DNA of 64,000 nt from Bremerella cremea. Its GTDB lineage: Bacteria; Planctomycetota; Planctomycetia; Pirellulales; Pirellulaceae. Position 1 is the stretch's first letter. Each line of letters starts with the position of its first letter. Where the stretch lies: the NCBI RefSeq assembly GCF_003335505.1, contig NZ_QPEX01000045.1, positions 310,001 through 374,000 of the forward strand, given 5' to 3'. A program made the translations under genes and the position numbers. This document shows positions 17,671-26,167 of this stretch, in pieces. The notes beneath the pieces are model-generated. The model saw only the letters and a list, made by a program, of their open reading frames with translations, did not search any database and was not told the DNA's origin.

Positions 17671-18138
17671 TTACGCCGAATCCATCCGTGTCATACTAAT
17701 GGGCAACAAATGCGGAGAGCCCGCTTCTTGCGTCAGCGTCATGTTCTCTTGATCGCTGAAACGAAATTGCAGGGTATACGGCTTGCCTTTTACATCAAGC
17801 ATAAGCCTATATTCGCCTGGCAAAGCCTCTACGACTTCATAACTCGCTGTCTGCTCGTCAGGCCCAAACGGACTTTTGCTGGGCATTGGCTCTGTCTTCA
17901 AGCGAAGTTGATTCGCGCCGAGAAATTCAAGCGTCAACACCGCCACCTCAGTTCGGGGTGGCCCGTCCGCTTCGTCGGCCTTCTCGGTGGACAGGGCCAT
18001 TAAATCATCCAGCGAGAGCTTTCCAGAGACTTCGACGGTTCCTTGCCATTTTCCCTGCAGGGGATCCGCCGAGGAAGAGCAGCCGGCTAAGACCACGAGA
18101 CAGGCAGTCGCACAAGCTATCGAAAGTTTTACATTCAT
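17671..18138 (-). CDS. Small predicted lipoprotein
   Basis: A 155-residue exported protein with a clear lipobox: hydrophobic core CLVVLAGC, acceptor Cys at residue 20 from the ATG at 18138 (a GTG one codon upstream is possible). The mature part begins SSSADPLQGKWQGTVEVSG and is beta-rich (LTLEFLGANQLRLKTEP, GEYRLMLDVKGKPYTLQFRF), which suggests a lipocalin-like or calycin-like small barrel. No specific family is recognised. It is read divergently from the peroxiredoxin gene. Confidence 0.8.
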   Translation of the reverse strand: MNVKLSIACATACLVVLAGCSSSADPLQGKWQGTVEVSGKLSLDDLMALSTEKADEADGPPRTEVAVLTLEFLGANQLRLKTEPMPSKSPFGPDEQTASYEVVEALPGEYRLMLDVKGKPYTLQFRFSDQENMTLTQEAGSPHLLPISMTRMDSA

Positions 18139-18371
18139 CACTATTGCCTATGGCAAGAATTTGTTAATAATGGTTAGGATGTCACCGGAAGTCTGATGCA
18201 GAAAGTTACTCTGCCGCTGGCTTCTTCTCCCACACGGTGATGTTGCGCGACCGACAACCAACCGCCCCTTGCGAGCGCTGGGGGAACGTGGCACGATAAA
18301 TGTTGGTCCCAACTCAAACCAGCCCTCAGCTACCATAATTTCAGCCGTACCCCAACACCAGGGAGATTTTG

Positions 18372-18965
18372 ATGAGTGTTTTAGTTACGCAGCCAGCTCC
18401 GGATTTTTCCGCCGAAGCTGTGATGGAAGACGGTTCGTTCAAGAAGATCAGCCTATCCGACTACCAGGGAAAGTACGTTCTTCTGTTCTTCTATCCGCTG
18501 GACTTCACATTCGTGTGCCCCACCGAGATTATCGCTTTCTCGGAAGCCATTGAAAGCTTCAAGCAGTTGAATGTCCAGGTTCTGGGCTGCTCGATCGATA
18601 GCCACTTCTCGCACTTGGCATGGCGTCAAACGCCCCGCAGCCAAGGTGGTATTGGCGAAATCAAGTATCCATTGGTCGCTGACTTGGACAAGAGCATTGC
18701 CAAGAACTACGACGTTTTGCTTCCAGGTGGCATCGCCCTGCGTGGCTTGTTCCTCATCGACAAAGATGGTGTGGTCCGTCATCAAGTGGTCAACGACCTG
18801 CCGCTGGGCCGTAGTGTTGAGGAAGCCCTCCGCATGGTTCAAGCGCTGCAGTTCTTTGAAGCCAACGGCGAAGTTTGCCCAGCCAACTGGAAAGAAGGCG
18901 CTCGCAGCATCAAGGCTTCACCCGACGCCTCGAAGGAATTCTTTGAAGCGGAATACTCCAGCTAA
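18372..18965 (+). CDS. 2-Cys peroxiredoxin (AhpC/Prx1 group)
   Basis: Cytoplasmic thiol peroxidase of 197 residues that reduces H2O2 and organic hydroperoxides. The peroxidatic Cys is in the hallmark TFVCPTEI near residue 50, and the resolving Cys in EVCPANW near residue 169. YPLDFTF and WRQTPRSQGGIG are typical of the Prx1/AhpC subgroup. The ATG at 18372 has AGGGAG 6 bases upstream; a TTG immediately before it is in frame but unnecessary. The usual C-terminal YF motif of sensitive eukaryotic enzymes is absent (the end reads EAEYSS), so it should resist over-oxidation. No AhpF or thioredoxin gene is adjacent. It ends in a good hairpin terminator. It lies upstream of the cytochrome c peroxidase, giving two peroxide-removal genes in a row. 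Confidence 0.93.
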   Translation: MSVLVTQPAPDFSAEAVMEDGSFKKISLSDYQGKYVLLFFYPLDFTFVCPTEIIAFSEAIESFKQLNVQVLGCSIDSHFSHLAWRQTPRSQGGIGEIKYPLVADLDKSIAKNYDVLLPGGIALRGLFLIDKDGVVRHQVVNDLPLGRSVEEALRMVQALQFFEANGEVCPANWKEGARSIKASPDASKEFFEAEYSS

Positions 18966-18993
18966 ATCGCAGCTGGCCGCCCCTTAAACGATA

Positions 18994-19020
18994 AGCCCTT
19001 AGCCTAGGTTAGGGGCTTTT
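18994..19020 (+). terminator. Rho-independent terminator after the peroxiredoxin gene
   Basis: AGCCCTTA (18994-19001) pairs with TAGGGGCT (19010-19017, one G-T pair), followed by TTTTCCTTT. It lies 28 bases past the stop codon. Confidence 0.8.
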
Positions 19021-19263
19021 CCTTTGCGCGTCCCCGAAAATCGTTGGAATTTCGCTAATCTGATTTCGTCCTGCTCCGATCTTCTGCCATAATAAGAATG
19101 TGATTTGAACCGGTCATTCCCACACGCCGGCCTCAAAACAATAACCCACCCATATCCCCTGGCAACGCAGCTAGGGGTCTTCAGGTTCGCCAAGCTTAAC
19201 CTAGTCAAAGTCACCACCTATACCTTGGCGATCTTCCTGTTGAATCTACGGAGAAACTCACCC

Positions 19264-20496
19264 ATGAAATCGATGTGCCTGGCACTGGCGATCGCCGCCG
19301 CTTCGCTTACCCTGGCCAGCAGTATTTCTGCGGCACCACCGTCCAACACCGTCACCCTTGGTGATTCTTCATTAACTGCGGGTATTCCTGGCGAAGGGCC
19401 GTTAACCGTCGAGCAAATCAACAAGTGGCTTGCCGATCCAGCCAATCATGAAGAACTTAAAATCACCCTTCCATTCGGGCTCGATGCCGCCGCAGGGCAA
19501 ATCACCGGGCTCGACAAAAACCCGATGACGCGGGCCAAGATCGAACTGGGGCGTCAGCTCTATTTTGATACGCGTCTTTCTTCCGACAGCACGGTAAGCT
19601 GCGCCAGTTGTCACCACCCTGAAAAAGGCTGGGCCTTCGACACACAATTTGGCGTGGGAGTGGATGGACAGGAAGGGAATCGTAACTCGCCGGTTTCGTT
19701 CAATCGGATTCTCAGCGGCAAGCAATTCTGGGATGGTCGCGCGGCAACGCTCGAAGAACAAGCGGTCGGTCCCATCGCCAACCCGATTGAAATGGCCAAC
19801 ACGCATGAAGTCGCGGTCGATACCATCAAGAAGATCCCCGGCTACAAAGTGCAGTTCGAGAAGATCTTTGACGATGGTGTGAACATCGACAACGTCGGCA
19901 AAGCGATCGCCACCTTTGAACGAGCAATCGTTACCGGTCCTGCTCCGTACGATTACTACGAAGTGGTCCGCAGCTTCCAACAGCAGTTCCCCGAAGAAGA
20001 ACTGAAATACCTGGCCGAAGACGATCCGGAACTTTACAAGAAGTATGCCGATGCCCTGAAGGGGGCCGCCGGCATGTCGGAGAGTGCTCGTCGCGGTCGC
20101 GAAATCTTCTTCAGCGAGAAAGGGAAGTGTACCGCTTGCCACGCCGGAGCGAACTTCACCGACGAACTTTATCACAACCTAGGCGTCGGCATGAACGCCA
20201 AGGAACCCGATTTGGGACGTTACGAAGTTACTAAGGACGAGAAGGACAAAGGTGCCTTCAAGACCCCCACCATCCGCAACATCGCTCAATCACCTCCGTA
20301 CATGCACGACGGTAGTCAAAAGACACTGGAAGAAGTCGTTGAATGGTATGTGCAGGGAGGTCATCCCAATCCGTATCTAAGCGATAAGGTCCAGAAACTA
20401 AACCTGACCGAGCAAGACAAGACCGACCTGGTCAACTTCATGAAGGCTTGCACCGGCGAGTTCCCCCAAATTGAGCCGGGGCGATTGCCGAAGTAA
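19264..20496 (+). CDS. Di-heme cytochrome c peroxidase (MauG/CcpA family)
   Basis: Periplasmic c-type cytochrome of 410 residues that reduces H2O2 to water with electrons from small cytochromes. The ATG at 19264 has GGAG about 10 bases upstream and opens a signal peptide ending near SISAA; the frame is open further upstream but reads as non-coding. Two CxxCH heme-attachment motifs are seen: CASCHHPEKGW near residue 117 and CTACHAGANF near 291. PYMHDGSQKTLEEVVEWY near the C-terminus is the conserved block around an axial ligand of the second heme. Length and order match bacterial CcpA/MauG proteins. No methylamine dehydrogenase gene is present, so peroxidase is more likely than a MauG-type maturation role. 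Followed by a strong terminator. Confidence 0.92.
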   Translation: MKSMCLALAIAAASLTLASSISAAPPSNTVTLGDSSLTAGIPGEGPLTVEQINKWLADPANHEELKITLPFGLDAAAGQITGLDKNPMTRAKIELGRQLYFDTRLSSDSTVSCASCHHPEKGWAFDTQFGVGVDGQEGNRNSPVSFNRILSGKQFWDGRAATLEEQAVGPIANPIEMANTHEVAVDTIKKIPGYKVQFEKIFDDGVNIDNVGKAIATFERAIVTGPAPYDYYEVVRSFQQQFPEEELKYLAEDDPELYKKYADALKGAAGMSESARRGREIFFSEKGKCTACHAGANFTDELYHNLGVGMNAKEPDLGRYEVTKDEKDKGAFKTPTIRNIAQSPPYMHDGSQKTLEEVVEWYVQGGHPNPYLSDKVQKLNLTEQDKTDLVNFMKACTGEFPQIEPGRLPK

Positions 20497-20524
20497 ATTG
20501 CGGATCCGTTCAACGACCGATTCC

Positions 20525-20561
20525 AGCCCCGCTTGAAACGATTTCTGGCGGGGCTTTTTTT
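20525..20561 (+). terminator. Rho-independent terminator after the cytochrome c peroxidase gene
   Basis: AGCCCCGC (20525-20532) pairs perfectly with GCGGGGCT (20548-20555), followed by seven T residues. A textbook terminator 29 bases past the stop. Confidence 0.9.
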
Positions 20562-20788
20562 GCGCGTATAAAGCCCGCTAGATAGCAGCAGGCACTGCTG
20601 GCATGAAGCAATCGAGGAAAGAAGGTTCAAATTACAAAAAAATGGGTGTCGGAAAACAGAACGTGATCGTTAAAGTTCCACCACTTTGCCGATAAGGAAA
20701 ATACGTAATTGTCTCACCAGGGCAAGGCGCCCCGTGAAAAGCGATCGTATTTCCCCCGACTTCGCTGCGGCCATGGACGGAATGACGT

Positions 20789-23470
20789 ATGAGTACCGGT
20801 AGTGAATTAACGCAAGACAAGTCAGAACCCAACAAACCATCGCGTATTGGAAACGGCCAACTTCCTTGGTGGAAAGAACTCGGCGAGTTCTTCAATATCT
20901 CTGGCACTTGTCGTTTCTCGATTTTTGGCTTGGTTTTGATGGTGGCCATCGTGCCCGTCTCGCGGTACGTACTGCCATCGCTGCTAGAAAATGGCCTGCT
21001 AATCGATAACTTCTCGCAAGCTATCTTGGCGTCGTTCTCGTGGTATGTCACGGCTGCCTTGCTGATCCTTCAAATCCGAGCTGCCTGGGTGCATGGTGGC
21101 GAGCGGTTTGCTTGCTGGACCGAACTCAACGGGAAGGTCCAGGTGCGGCAACCACGCGACCTGGCCGGCTTAATGGAAGACTCGCAACGTCGCGGCGTGG
21201 GCTGGCCGACTTGGCTTTACCTGACATGGGTGCTGCTGCCGATGCCCTCGTTATCGCTGGTTGCCGACTTGAACCTGCGCGTCAACCACGGCCTCATCAC
21301 CGTAGAAAGCCTGTACGGCGGGTTCATTCTCGGAGGCATCCTGGCGACTTTGCTGCTCGTGCTGCTCAGCTTTTTACGAAAATACATCTTGCCTGGCGTG
21401 ATTCCACTGCGAGGAATCTTTCCCTTTGAATCACTGCATCATCATCACGACCACCTGTTAGACAACCCCAACGAGGTCGCGAAACTACCGCGTGGGTTTG
21501 CCGTGATGCTGGCCAAAATCGGCTTGGTTCGCGGACCAGGTTACTCGATGAAAGATCCCTCCGGCACCGAGCGTCCATTGGCTGGCCATTTAGAACTAGC
21601 TCTATTGCTTTGCTTGTTGCTGTTGATCACGTTTATCCTGGGTATCTTCGAGCATATTCTCTTTCCCGGTAGCAACCTGACCAAGGTGATTCCCACCATT
21701 GGGCACTTCGCGTTGATGGTAGCCATCCTTACGACAATTGCCTCTGGCGTGGCTTTTTGGCTCGACCGTTTCAAGATCTCGACGCTTTTGGCAGCTTCGT
21801 TCTTTGGATTGGCATTATTCGTCGTGCGCGACTACGAATTCCGTGTCGAGAAGGTCCTGGAACCGGCTCCTAGCCTTGTCGATACCGTTGAAGCGAAAAA
21901 GATTCCTGCCGTCAACTCGCGCAATCCTCGTCAGCGCAGCCAACGCACGCTGATTGTGATTACCGCTCCCGGCGGTGGTATCCATGCGGCGGCCTGGTCG
22001 GCGGAAGTACTTACCCGGCTCGATCAGCGCTGGCCCGATACGTTTCGCAAATCCTTGGGGCTGATCAGTGCCGTTTCGGGAGGAAGCGTCGGCACAATGT
22101 ATTACCTCGATGGGATTAGCGATCCCGACACCGCCGTTCCACTAGAAGAAGTGCGCCGCCGAGCTCAACAATCGACGCTCGAACCGATCTTTTTCGCGAC
22201 CACGTTTCATGATGTGCTTCCGCTTACGCCCTTGGATCGAGGTACTGCTGCCGAGCATTTTTGGGACTTCACGCTTCAGTCAACCGGGCGTCCCTCGCCT
22301 AAGCTCAGCTCGTGGGGTAGCCTCGCAGCCAAAGGGAAACTGCCGGCTGTCGTTTTCAACGCCACCGACGTGAAATCGGGCCGGCGTGTCTTACTCGGCT
22401 CAACCGCTCACTGGGAACACAACGCCCATTCCCAAACCGACGAGCACGAGCATGCAGAAACTTGTGCGGCTTTTGACCTGCGAGAAAATCAACTCGATAT
22501 GAAAGTAGCCACAGCAGTTCGCTTGTCTGCTTCCTTCCCCTATGTCACCCCCATCAGCCGACCATCGCTGGACGAATTTGGCAAACCACTGATGCCTTCC
22601 GTTCGCATAGGAGATGGAGCGTATGCCGACAACGACGGCATCATGACAGCCTTGGAAAGCATTAGTCAGCTGATCGATAAGTTTAGCCGCCGCAGACCAG
22701 AAGAGCGTTCCTTCGATCGCATTCTGCTGATCAACATCGACAACTACGGCGCTGCTTCGTCTCATGCCGCGTTCGATAAGCCAGGTGGTCAGTTTGAAGC
22801 TTTAAGCTATGCCATCATTGGGCCACTACTCGGCCTGAGCAACGTTCGGGGAGCCTCGCAAGCAGAACGTGGGCAACTCGAAGTCAGCTTTTTAGAAGAT
22901 CGCACGATGACCGAGCAGGAAGTGATGTGGGTGCTCCATCACCTCAGCGAACGTGCGAACCGAGGTTTGCAAAACAACGGTTCGGATTCGCAAGACAATG
23001 CGACGGAAGATTTCCAGTTCAACTCGCAAGCCCGCCGCAAAGCCATGAATCGTATTCAGCAAATGGGCATCGCTGCGGATGCCAGTGCCGAAACGTCTCC
23101 GGTAAGTCACAAGCTTTCCGGGACATCCGTTGCGGAACAACCGGTTAATCTTCCGCCACGTCGCGGCAGTGGCCCCGGGCTTTATCCGATTCAATTCAAG
23201 GTCGTTACGGTTCCTTACCACGGCAACAGCGATCCACCACTTTCCTGGAAGCTAAGCAGCGAGCAGATGAAGACCTACGAACGGGCCTGGAACTACCTCG
23301 CCGAAGAAGCAAATGCCTGGAAGACAACGTCCAGCGAAGAGTCTGACGAAATGGACGACCTTCCTCCGCTGCGAGAGATCGAAAACTGGCTCGGTCCACC
23401 TGCCGGGGCATCCTCGGTAGAAACCATTGCCGACCGAAATCTCCGTGGCGAATCACGCCTTCGAAGATAG
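20789..23470 (+). CDS. Multi-span membrane protein with C-terminal patatin-like phospholipase domain
   Basis: An 893-residue protein. The first ~370 residues hold about seven hydrophobic segments (for example CRFSIFGLVLMVAIVPVS, GGFILGGILATLLLVLLSF, LALLLCLLLLITFILGIF). From about residue 385 a patatin-like alpha/beta hydrolase domain follows: the glycine-rich oxyanion segment APGGGIHAAAWSAEVL, the nucleophile elbow SAVSGGSVGTMYYL (GxSxG), and the catalytic-Asp block GDGAYADNDGI near residue 612. Patatins are Ser-Asp dyad lipid acyl hydrolases. The conserved DG[GA] is present as DGA, so it is probably active; membrane phospholipids are the likely substrate but this is inference. The start at 20789 has no strong ribosome-binding site. 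No partner gene is obvious. Confidence 0.85.
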   Translation: MSTGSELTQDKSEPNKPSRIGNGQLPWWKELGEFFNISGTCRFSIFGLVLMVAIVPVSRYVLPSLLENGLLIDNFSQAILASFSWYVTAALLILQIRAAWVHGGERFACWTELNGKVQVRQPRDLAGLMEDSQRRGVGWPTWLYLTWVLLPMPSLSLVADLNLRVNHGLITVESLYGGFILGGILATLLLVLLSFLRKYILPGVIPLRGIFPFESLHHHHDHLLDNPNEVAKLPRGFAVMLAKIGLVRGPGYSMKDPSGTERPLAGHLELALLLCLLLLITFILGIFEHILFPGSNLTKVIPTIGHFALMVAILTTIASGVAFWLDRFKISTLLAASFFGLALFVVRDYEFRVEKVLEPAPSLVDTVEAKKIPAVNSRNPRQRSQRTLIVITAPGGGIHAAAWSAEVLTRLDQRWPDTFRKSLGLISAVSGGSVGTMYYLDGISDPDTAVPLEEVRRRAQQSTLEPIFFATTFHDVLPLTPLDRGTAAEHFWDFTLQSTGRPSPKLSSWGSLAAKGKLPAVVFNATDVKSGRRVLLGSTAHWEHNAHSQTDEHEHAETCAAFDLRENQLDMKVATAVRLSASFPYVTPISRPSLDEFGKPLMPSVRIGDGAYADNDGIMTALESISQLIDKFSRRRPEERSFDRILLINIDNYGAASSHAAFDKPGGQFEALSYAIIGPLLGLSNVRGASQAERGQLEVSFLEDRTMTEQEVMWVLHHLSERANRGLQNNGSDSQDNATEDFQFNSQARRKAMNRIQQMGIAADASAETSPVSHKLSGTSVAEQPVNLPPRRGSGPGLYPIQFKVVTVPYHGNSDPPLSWKLSSEQMKTYERAWNYLAEEANAWKTTSSEESDEMDDLPPLREIENWLGPPAGASSVETIADRNLRGESRLRR

Positions 23471-23496
23471 TTCGCTTTGAAGTCGCGTATGACATA

Positions 23497-23535
23497 AAGC
23501 CTCCGACAATGCGAAATTGCCGGAGGCTTTTCTTT
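23497..23535 (+). terminator. Rho-independent terminator after the patatin-like gene
   Basis: AAGCCTCCG-a-CAAT (23497-23510) pairs with ATTG-c-CGGAGGCTT (23516-23529), with a single A/C mismatch inside a 13-bp stem and a 5-base loop, then TTTTCTTTTG. Confidence 0.88.
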
Positions 23536-23655
23536 TGCGCATGCGAATTGGCAAATCACGCAAAACCTCCTCTATCAGCGGCCTCTATTGCCTTCGGCGG
23601 CTATCATAAAACCAAATGGCTTTTGATTCGTCCGAGTGCTTTCAGGTAACCTCCC

Positions 23656-24507
23656 ATGACCCTTCCTCGACTTCTGTCCTTCTTGGTCACGACCGGCACC
23701 TTTCTCTTCGCTGGCGTTTGCTCTTCTTTCGGCGAGGCACCAGCGTCTTCAAGCCAACCGACCCGAGTAGGCGTGCTCAGCTCTGCCGCCGAGCCAGGCA
23801 AAAATACCAGCCAAGGTCTATACATCCGCATTCTGCGTGAAGCAGGCATGGAAGCCAAAGCGGTCTCAGGCGAAGCGGTCCGAGCTGGGGCTTTGGACGA
23901 CCTCGATATCTTCATCATTGGCGGCGGAAGTGGTACCGCATTCAACAAGTCGCTTGGTGAAGAAGGAGGCAAGTTGGTCGAACAATTTGTCGAGCAGGGC
24001 GGGGGAGTGTTAGCCAGTTGCGCCGGAGGCTACTCCTTCGTACGTGGTCACTCGGAAGCTCTCGGCTATATCGAAATTGCTAACGCAATCATCGTCGATA
24101 GCAAAAATGGTCGCTGGGCACGCGGCAAAGGCGATGTAAAAATCGACACCGGTTTTGAGCAAGCCCCTGAGGTCACCATGTTTTATGCCAACGGACCTCT
24201 CTGGAAGATCACCGATGAACCTGGTTTTGGAGTAACCAAGGCCCTTGGCAGCTTTCAAACCGACATCAAGAAGCAAGGCGACCAAGGAGGCGTCATGCCT
24301 GGAACGCCCGCCGTGCTGGGTGGCACGTTTGGCAAAGGCCGCTTCGTGTTGTTCAGCGCCCATCCAGAATTTCACTGGAAGTTAGGCAACACGCCGCTGA
24401 TCGTCGATGCGGCTCGTTGGGTTGTCAAAGGTGAACTAAAACCAGAAGAAGAAGTGAACTGGCAATCGGTCTTCCCCAACACCGGCAAACCGAAGGAAAA
24501 GAAGTAA
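23656..24507 (+). CDS. Exported BPL_N / glutamine-amidotransferase-like protein
   Basis: A 283-residue protein with a signal peptide (LLSFLVTTGTFLFAGVCSSF) and a single Rossmann-like class I glutamine-amidotransferase fold resembling the N-terminal region of biotin protein ligase (BPL_N). Supporting motifs are TRVGVLSSAAEPGKNT, LDIFIIGGGSGTAFNKSL and the nucleophile-elbow-like GGGVLASCAGGYSF with Cys near residue 121. PEVTMFYANGPLWKI and GRFVLFSAHPEFHWK are also characteristic; the His in AHPEFH could pair with that Cys. No biotin ligase domain is present, and export makes a biotin role unlikely. Function unknown. It ends just before a strong bidirectional terminator. Confidence 0.8.
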   Translation: MTLPRLLSFLVTTGTFLFAGVCSSFGEAPASSSQPTRVGVLSSAAEPGKNTSQGLYIRILREAGMEAKAVSGEAVRAGALDDLDIFIIGGGSGTAFNKSLGEEGGKLVEQFVEQGGGVLASCAGGYSFVRGHSEALGYIEIANAIIVDSKNGRWARGKGDVKIDTGFEQAPEVTMFYANGPLWKITDEPGFGVTKALGSFQTDIKKQGDQGGVMPGTPAVLGGTFGKGRFVLFSAHPEFHWKLGNTPLIVDAARWVVKGELKPEEEVNWQSVFPNTGKPKEKK

Positions 24508-24584
24508 ATCGGCCTCACCACTGGTTGGCAGCCTGCCGTCCGCCTTGGTTTTACTCAAGCGTATAGACATCGTTTTGATTTCAC

Positions 24585-24624
24585 AAAAAGAGCCCCGTCG
24601 GATGTTGCCGACGGGGCTCTTTTT
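24585..24624. terminator. Bidirectional rho-independent terminator
   Basis: A perfect 17-bp stem: AAAAAGAGCCCCGTCGG (24585-24601), loop ATGTTG, CCGACGGGGCTCTTTTT (24608-24624). The A-run and T-run make it work on both strands, and it separates the convergent BPL_N-like and small membrane protein genes. Confidence 0.95.
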
Positions 24625-24660
24625 GGATTAGCTTCCCTTTGAAAGGGCAGGGGGGCGGAG

Positions 24661-24888
24661 TTAGTCGACCGTGATCCGAGGTAGATCGATCGTAAAACCA
24701 TCCATGCCATTGAGCATGCCCAGGACAAACAAGACCAGCAGCCCGATCAAAATCAAACTGGCTAGGCCGCCCAGCGGTGCCGTGTAAACCGGGTAGGGGC
24801 CATTCATCGGACGCGAGGCGTAACCGTAACCGGCTCCACTAAATGCAATCAGCATGACAACGATCAGCAAAATAATCCAAAGAGTCAT
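24661..24888 (-). CDS. Small two-span membrane protein
   Basis: A 75-residue protein with two hydrophobic helices: LWIILLIVVMLIAFSGAGY (residues 3-21) and GGLASLILIGLLVLFVLGML (about 40-59), separated by a Gly/Tyr/Pro-rich loop (YASRPMNGPYPVYTAP). The ATG at 24888 is chosen because GGAG lies 9 bases upstream and the hydrophobic segment starts immediately. The architecture recalls DUF3309-type small proteins, but this is a resemblance only. It stands alone between a bidirectional terminator and the divergent ABC transporter. Confidence 0.75.
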   Translation of the reverse strand: MTLWIILLIVVMLIAFSGAGYGYASRPMNGPYPVYTAPLGGLASLILIGLLVLFVLGMLNGMDGFTIDLPRITVD

Positions 24889-25160
24889 CGGAAGTATCTC
24901 CTCTACAAGTTTGATCTGCCCTGCCAAAATTCGGTTCGATTCCAACCTGAATTCCCGCAGTCGGCGTTTTTTTCATTGCCATATCGAGAAAGCAATTGGC
25001 GTGCCATTGTTCCGCCTAACGATTTCGCTGAATCTCGCTAATTCGCTGTAAGTTCTGAAGCAAAAGAGAATTCGAATTGGTATACCCCTACAGAAATGGT
25101 TACCATCGATATCTTTCTTCCTGTCTAAGTGGTCGTCTTTCGACCTGCGTTATTTCCCTT

Positions 25161-26114
25161 ATGCCTGAACCAATCATCGCTGTCCGCGACCTTCATAAGA
25201 CTTACCGAGAAGGTTTGCTGGGCCGAAAGCAAGTTAACGCTCTGCGTGGCGTTTCGCTGTCTGTTCCTCGCGGTTCAATCTTTGGTTTACTAGGGCCGAA
25301 TGGTGCCGGTAAGACCACGCTGATTAAAGTGCTGCTAGGGTTAGTCCGGCGTACCACAGGCGAAGGGACCATGTTAAGCCGTCCCCTGGGGGATCGAAGT
25401 GGCCGGAAAAAGGTGGGCTACCTTCCCGAGCATCATCGCTTTCCTCGCCACCTAACCGGCAACTCGGCGATGATCTACTACGGAGGCCTTAGCGGCATGA
25501 GCCGGCGAGAAGTGCTCGCCAAGCGTCCCGATCTCCTCGAACGTGTCGGGCTGCTCAAATGGGGAGACACACCGGTTCACAAATATTCCAAAGGTATGCA
25601 GCAGCGGTTAGGTATCGCGCAAGCGTTACTTCACAATCCAGACTTATTGATCCTCGACGAACCAACCGATGGGGTCGATCCGGTAGGCAGGGCTGATGTA
25701 CGTCGGCTGCTTAAAGACTTGCAAGCCGAAGGAAAAACCATCTTCTTGAACAGTCATCAGCTACAAGAGATTGAGCTGATCTGCGATCAAGCAGCGATTT
25801 TGGCCAAAGGACGCGTGCAACGCCACGGCACGATTGAAGAGATCACGCAGCATCCTCACGCGCGAATCGAGTTCACTTTGAAAGGGTCTTTGGATGAAAT
25901 GCAATATGCATTGACCGACGAAGAGACCGAGCCATGGCAAGTCGAGTTTGCTGACGTAGCACGTGTGGTTGTTTCGGCGGAAGACCAAGCGACCATCAAC
26001 CGTTGTCTCGATCGGCTGCGAGCCAAGCAAATCGATATTATCGAAATGAAACGGATGCGTACGTCGCTGGAAGATGCTTTCCTGCATATCGTTTCCGAAG
26101 ACGCAGCTCAGTAG
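25161..26114 (+). CDS. ABC-2 type transporter ATP-binding protein
   Basis: A 317-residue ATPase subunit of an ABC exporter. Walker A GPNGAGKT is near residues 45-52, the Q-loop region KVGYLPEHHRFPRHLTG near 92, the signature YSKGMQQRLGIAQALL near 142 and Walker B LLILDEPTDGVDP near 162; the H-loop is NSHQLQEIE. The C-terminal ~90 residues form an accessory domain as in NatA/CcmA-type ATPases. ATG at 25161 (MPEPIIAVRD) fits the family start; upstream in-frame codons look non-coding and there is no clear ribosome-binding site. The permease gene begins 53 bases downstream, so the two should form one transporter. The substrate is unknown. Confidence 0.92.
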   Translation: MPEPIIAVRDLHKTYREGLLGRKQVNALRGVSLSVPRGSIFGLLGPNGAGKTTLIKVLLGLVRRTTGEGTMLSRPLGDRSGRKKVGYLPEHHRFPRHLTGNSAMIYYGGLSGMSRREVLAKRPDLLERVGLLKWGDTPVHKYSKGMQQRLGIAQALLHNPDLLILDEPTDGVDPVGRADVRRLLKDLQAEGKTIFLNSHQLQEIELICDQAAILAKGRVQRHGTIEEITQHPHARIEFTLKGSLDEMQYALTDEETEPWQVEFADVARVVVSAEDQATINRCLDRLRAKQIDIIEMKRMRTSLEDAFLHIVSEDAAQ

Positions 26115-26167
26115 TGATCGCTTTCTCTTTTTCTTTTTTCTCAGCACGATTCCAGGCAATTCTCTCC

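Noticed and set aside
24925..24960. GGTTCGATTCC, resembling a tRNA T-loop
   Set aside because: The flanking bases do not form a T-stem and no acceptor, D or anticodon arms can be built around it.
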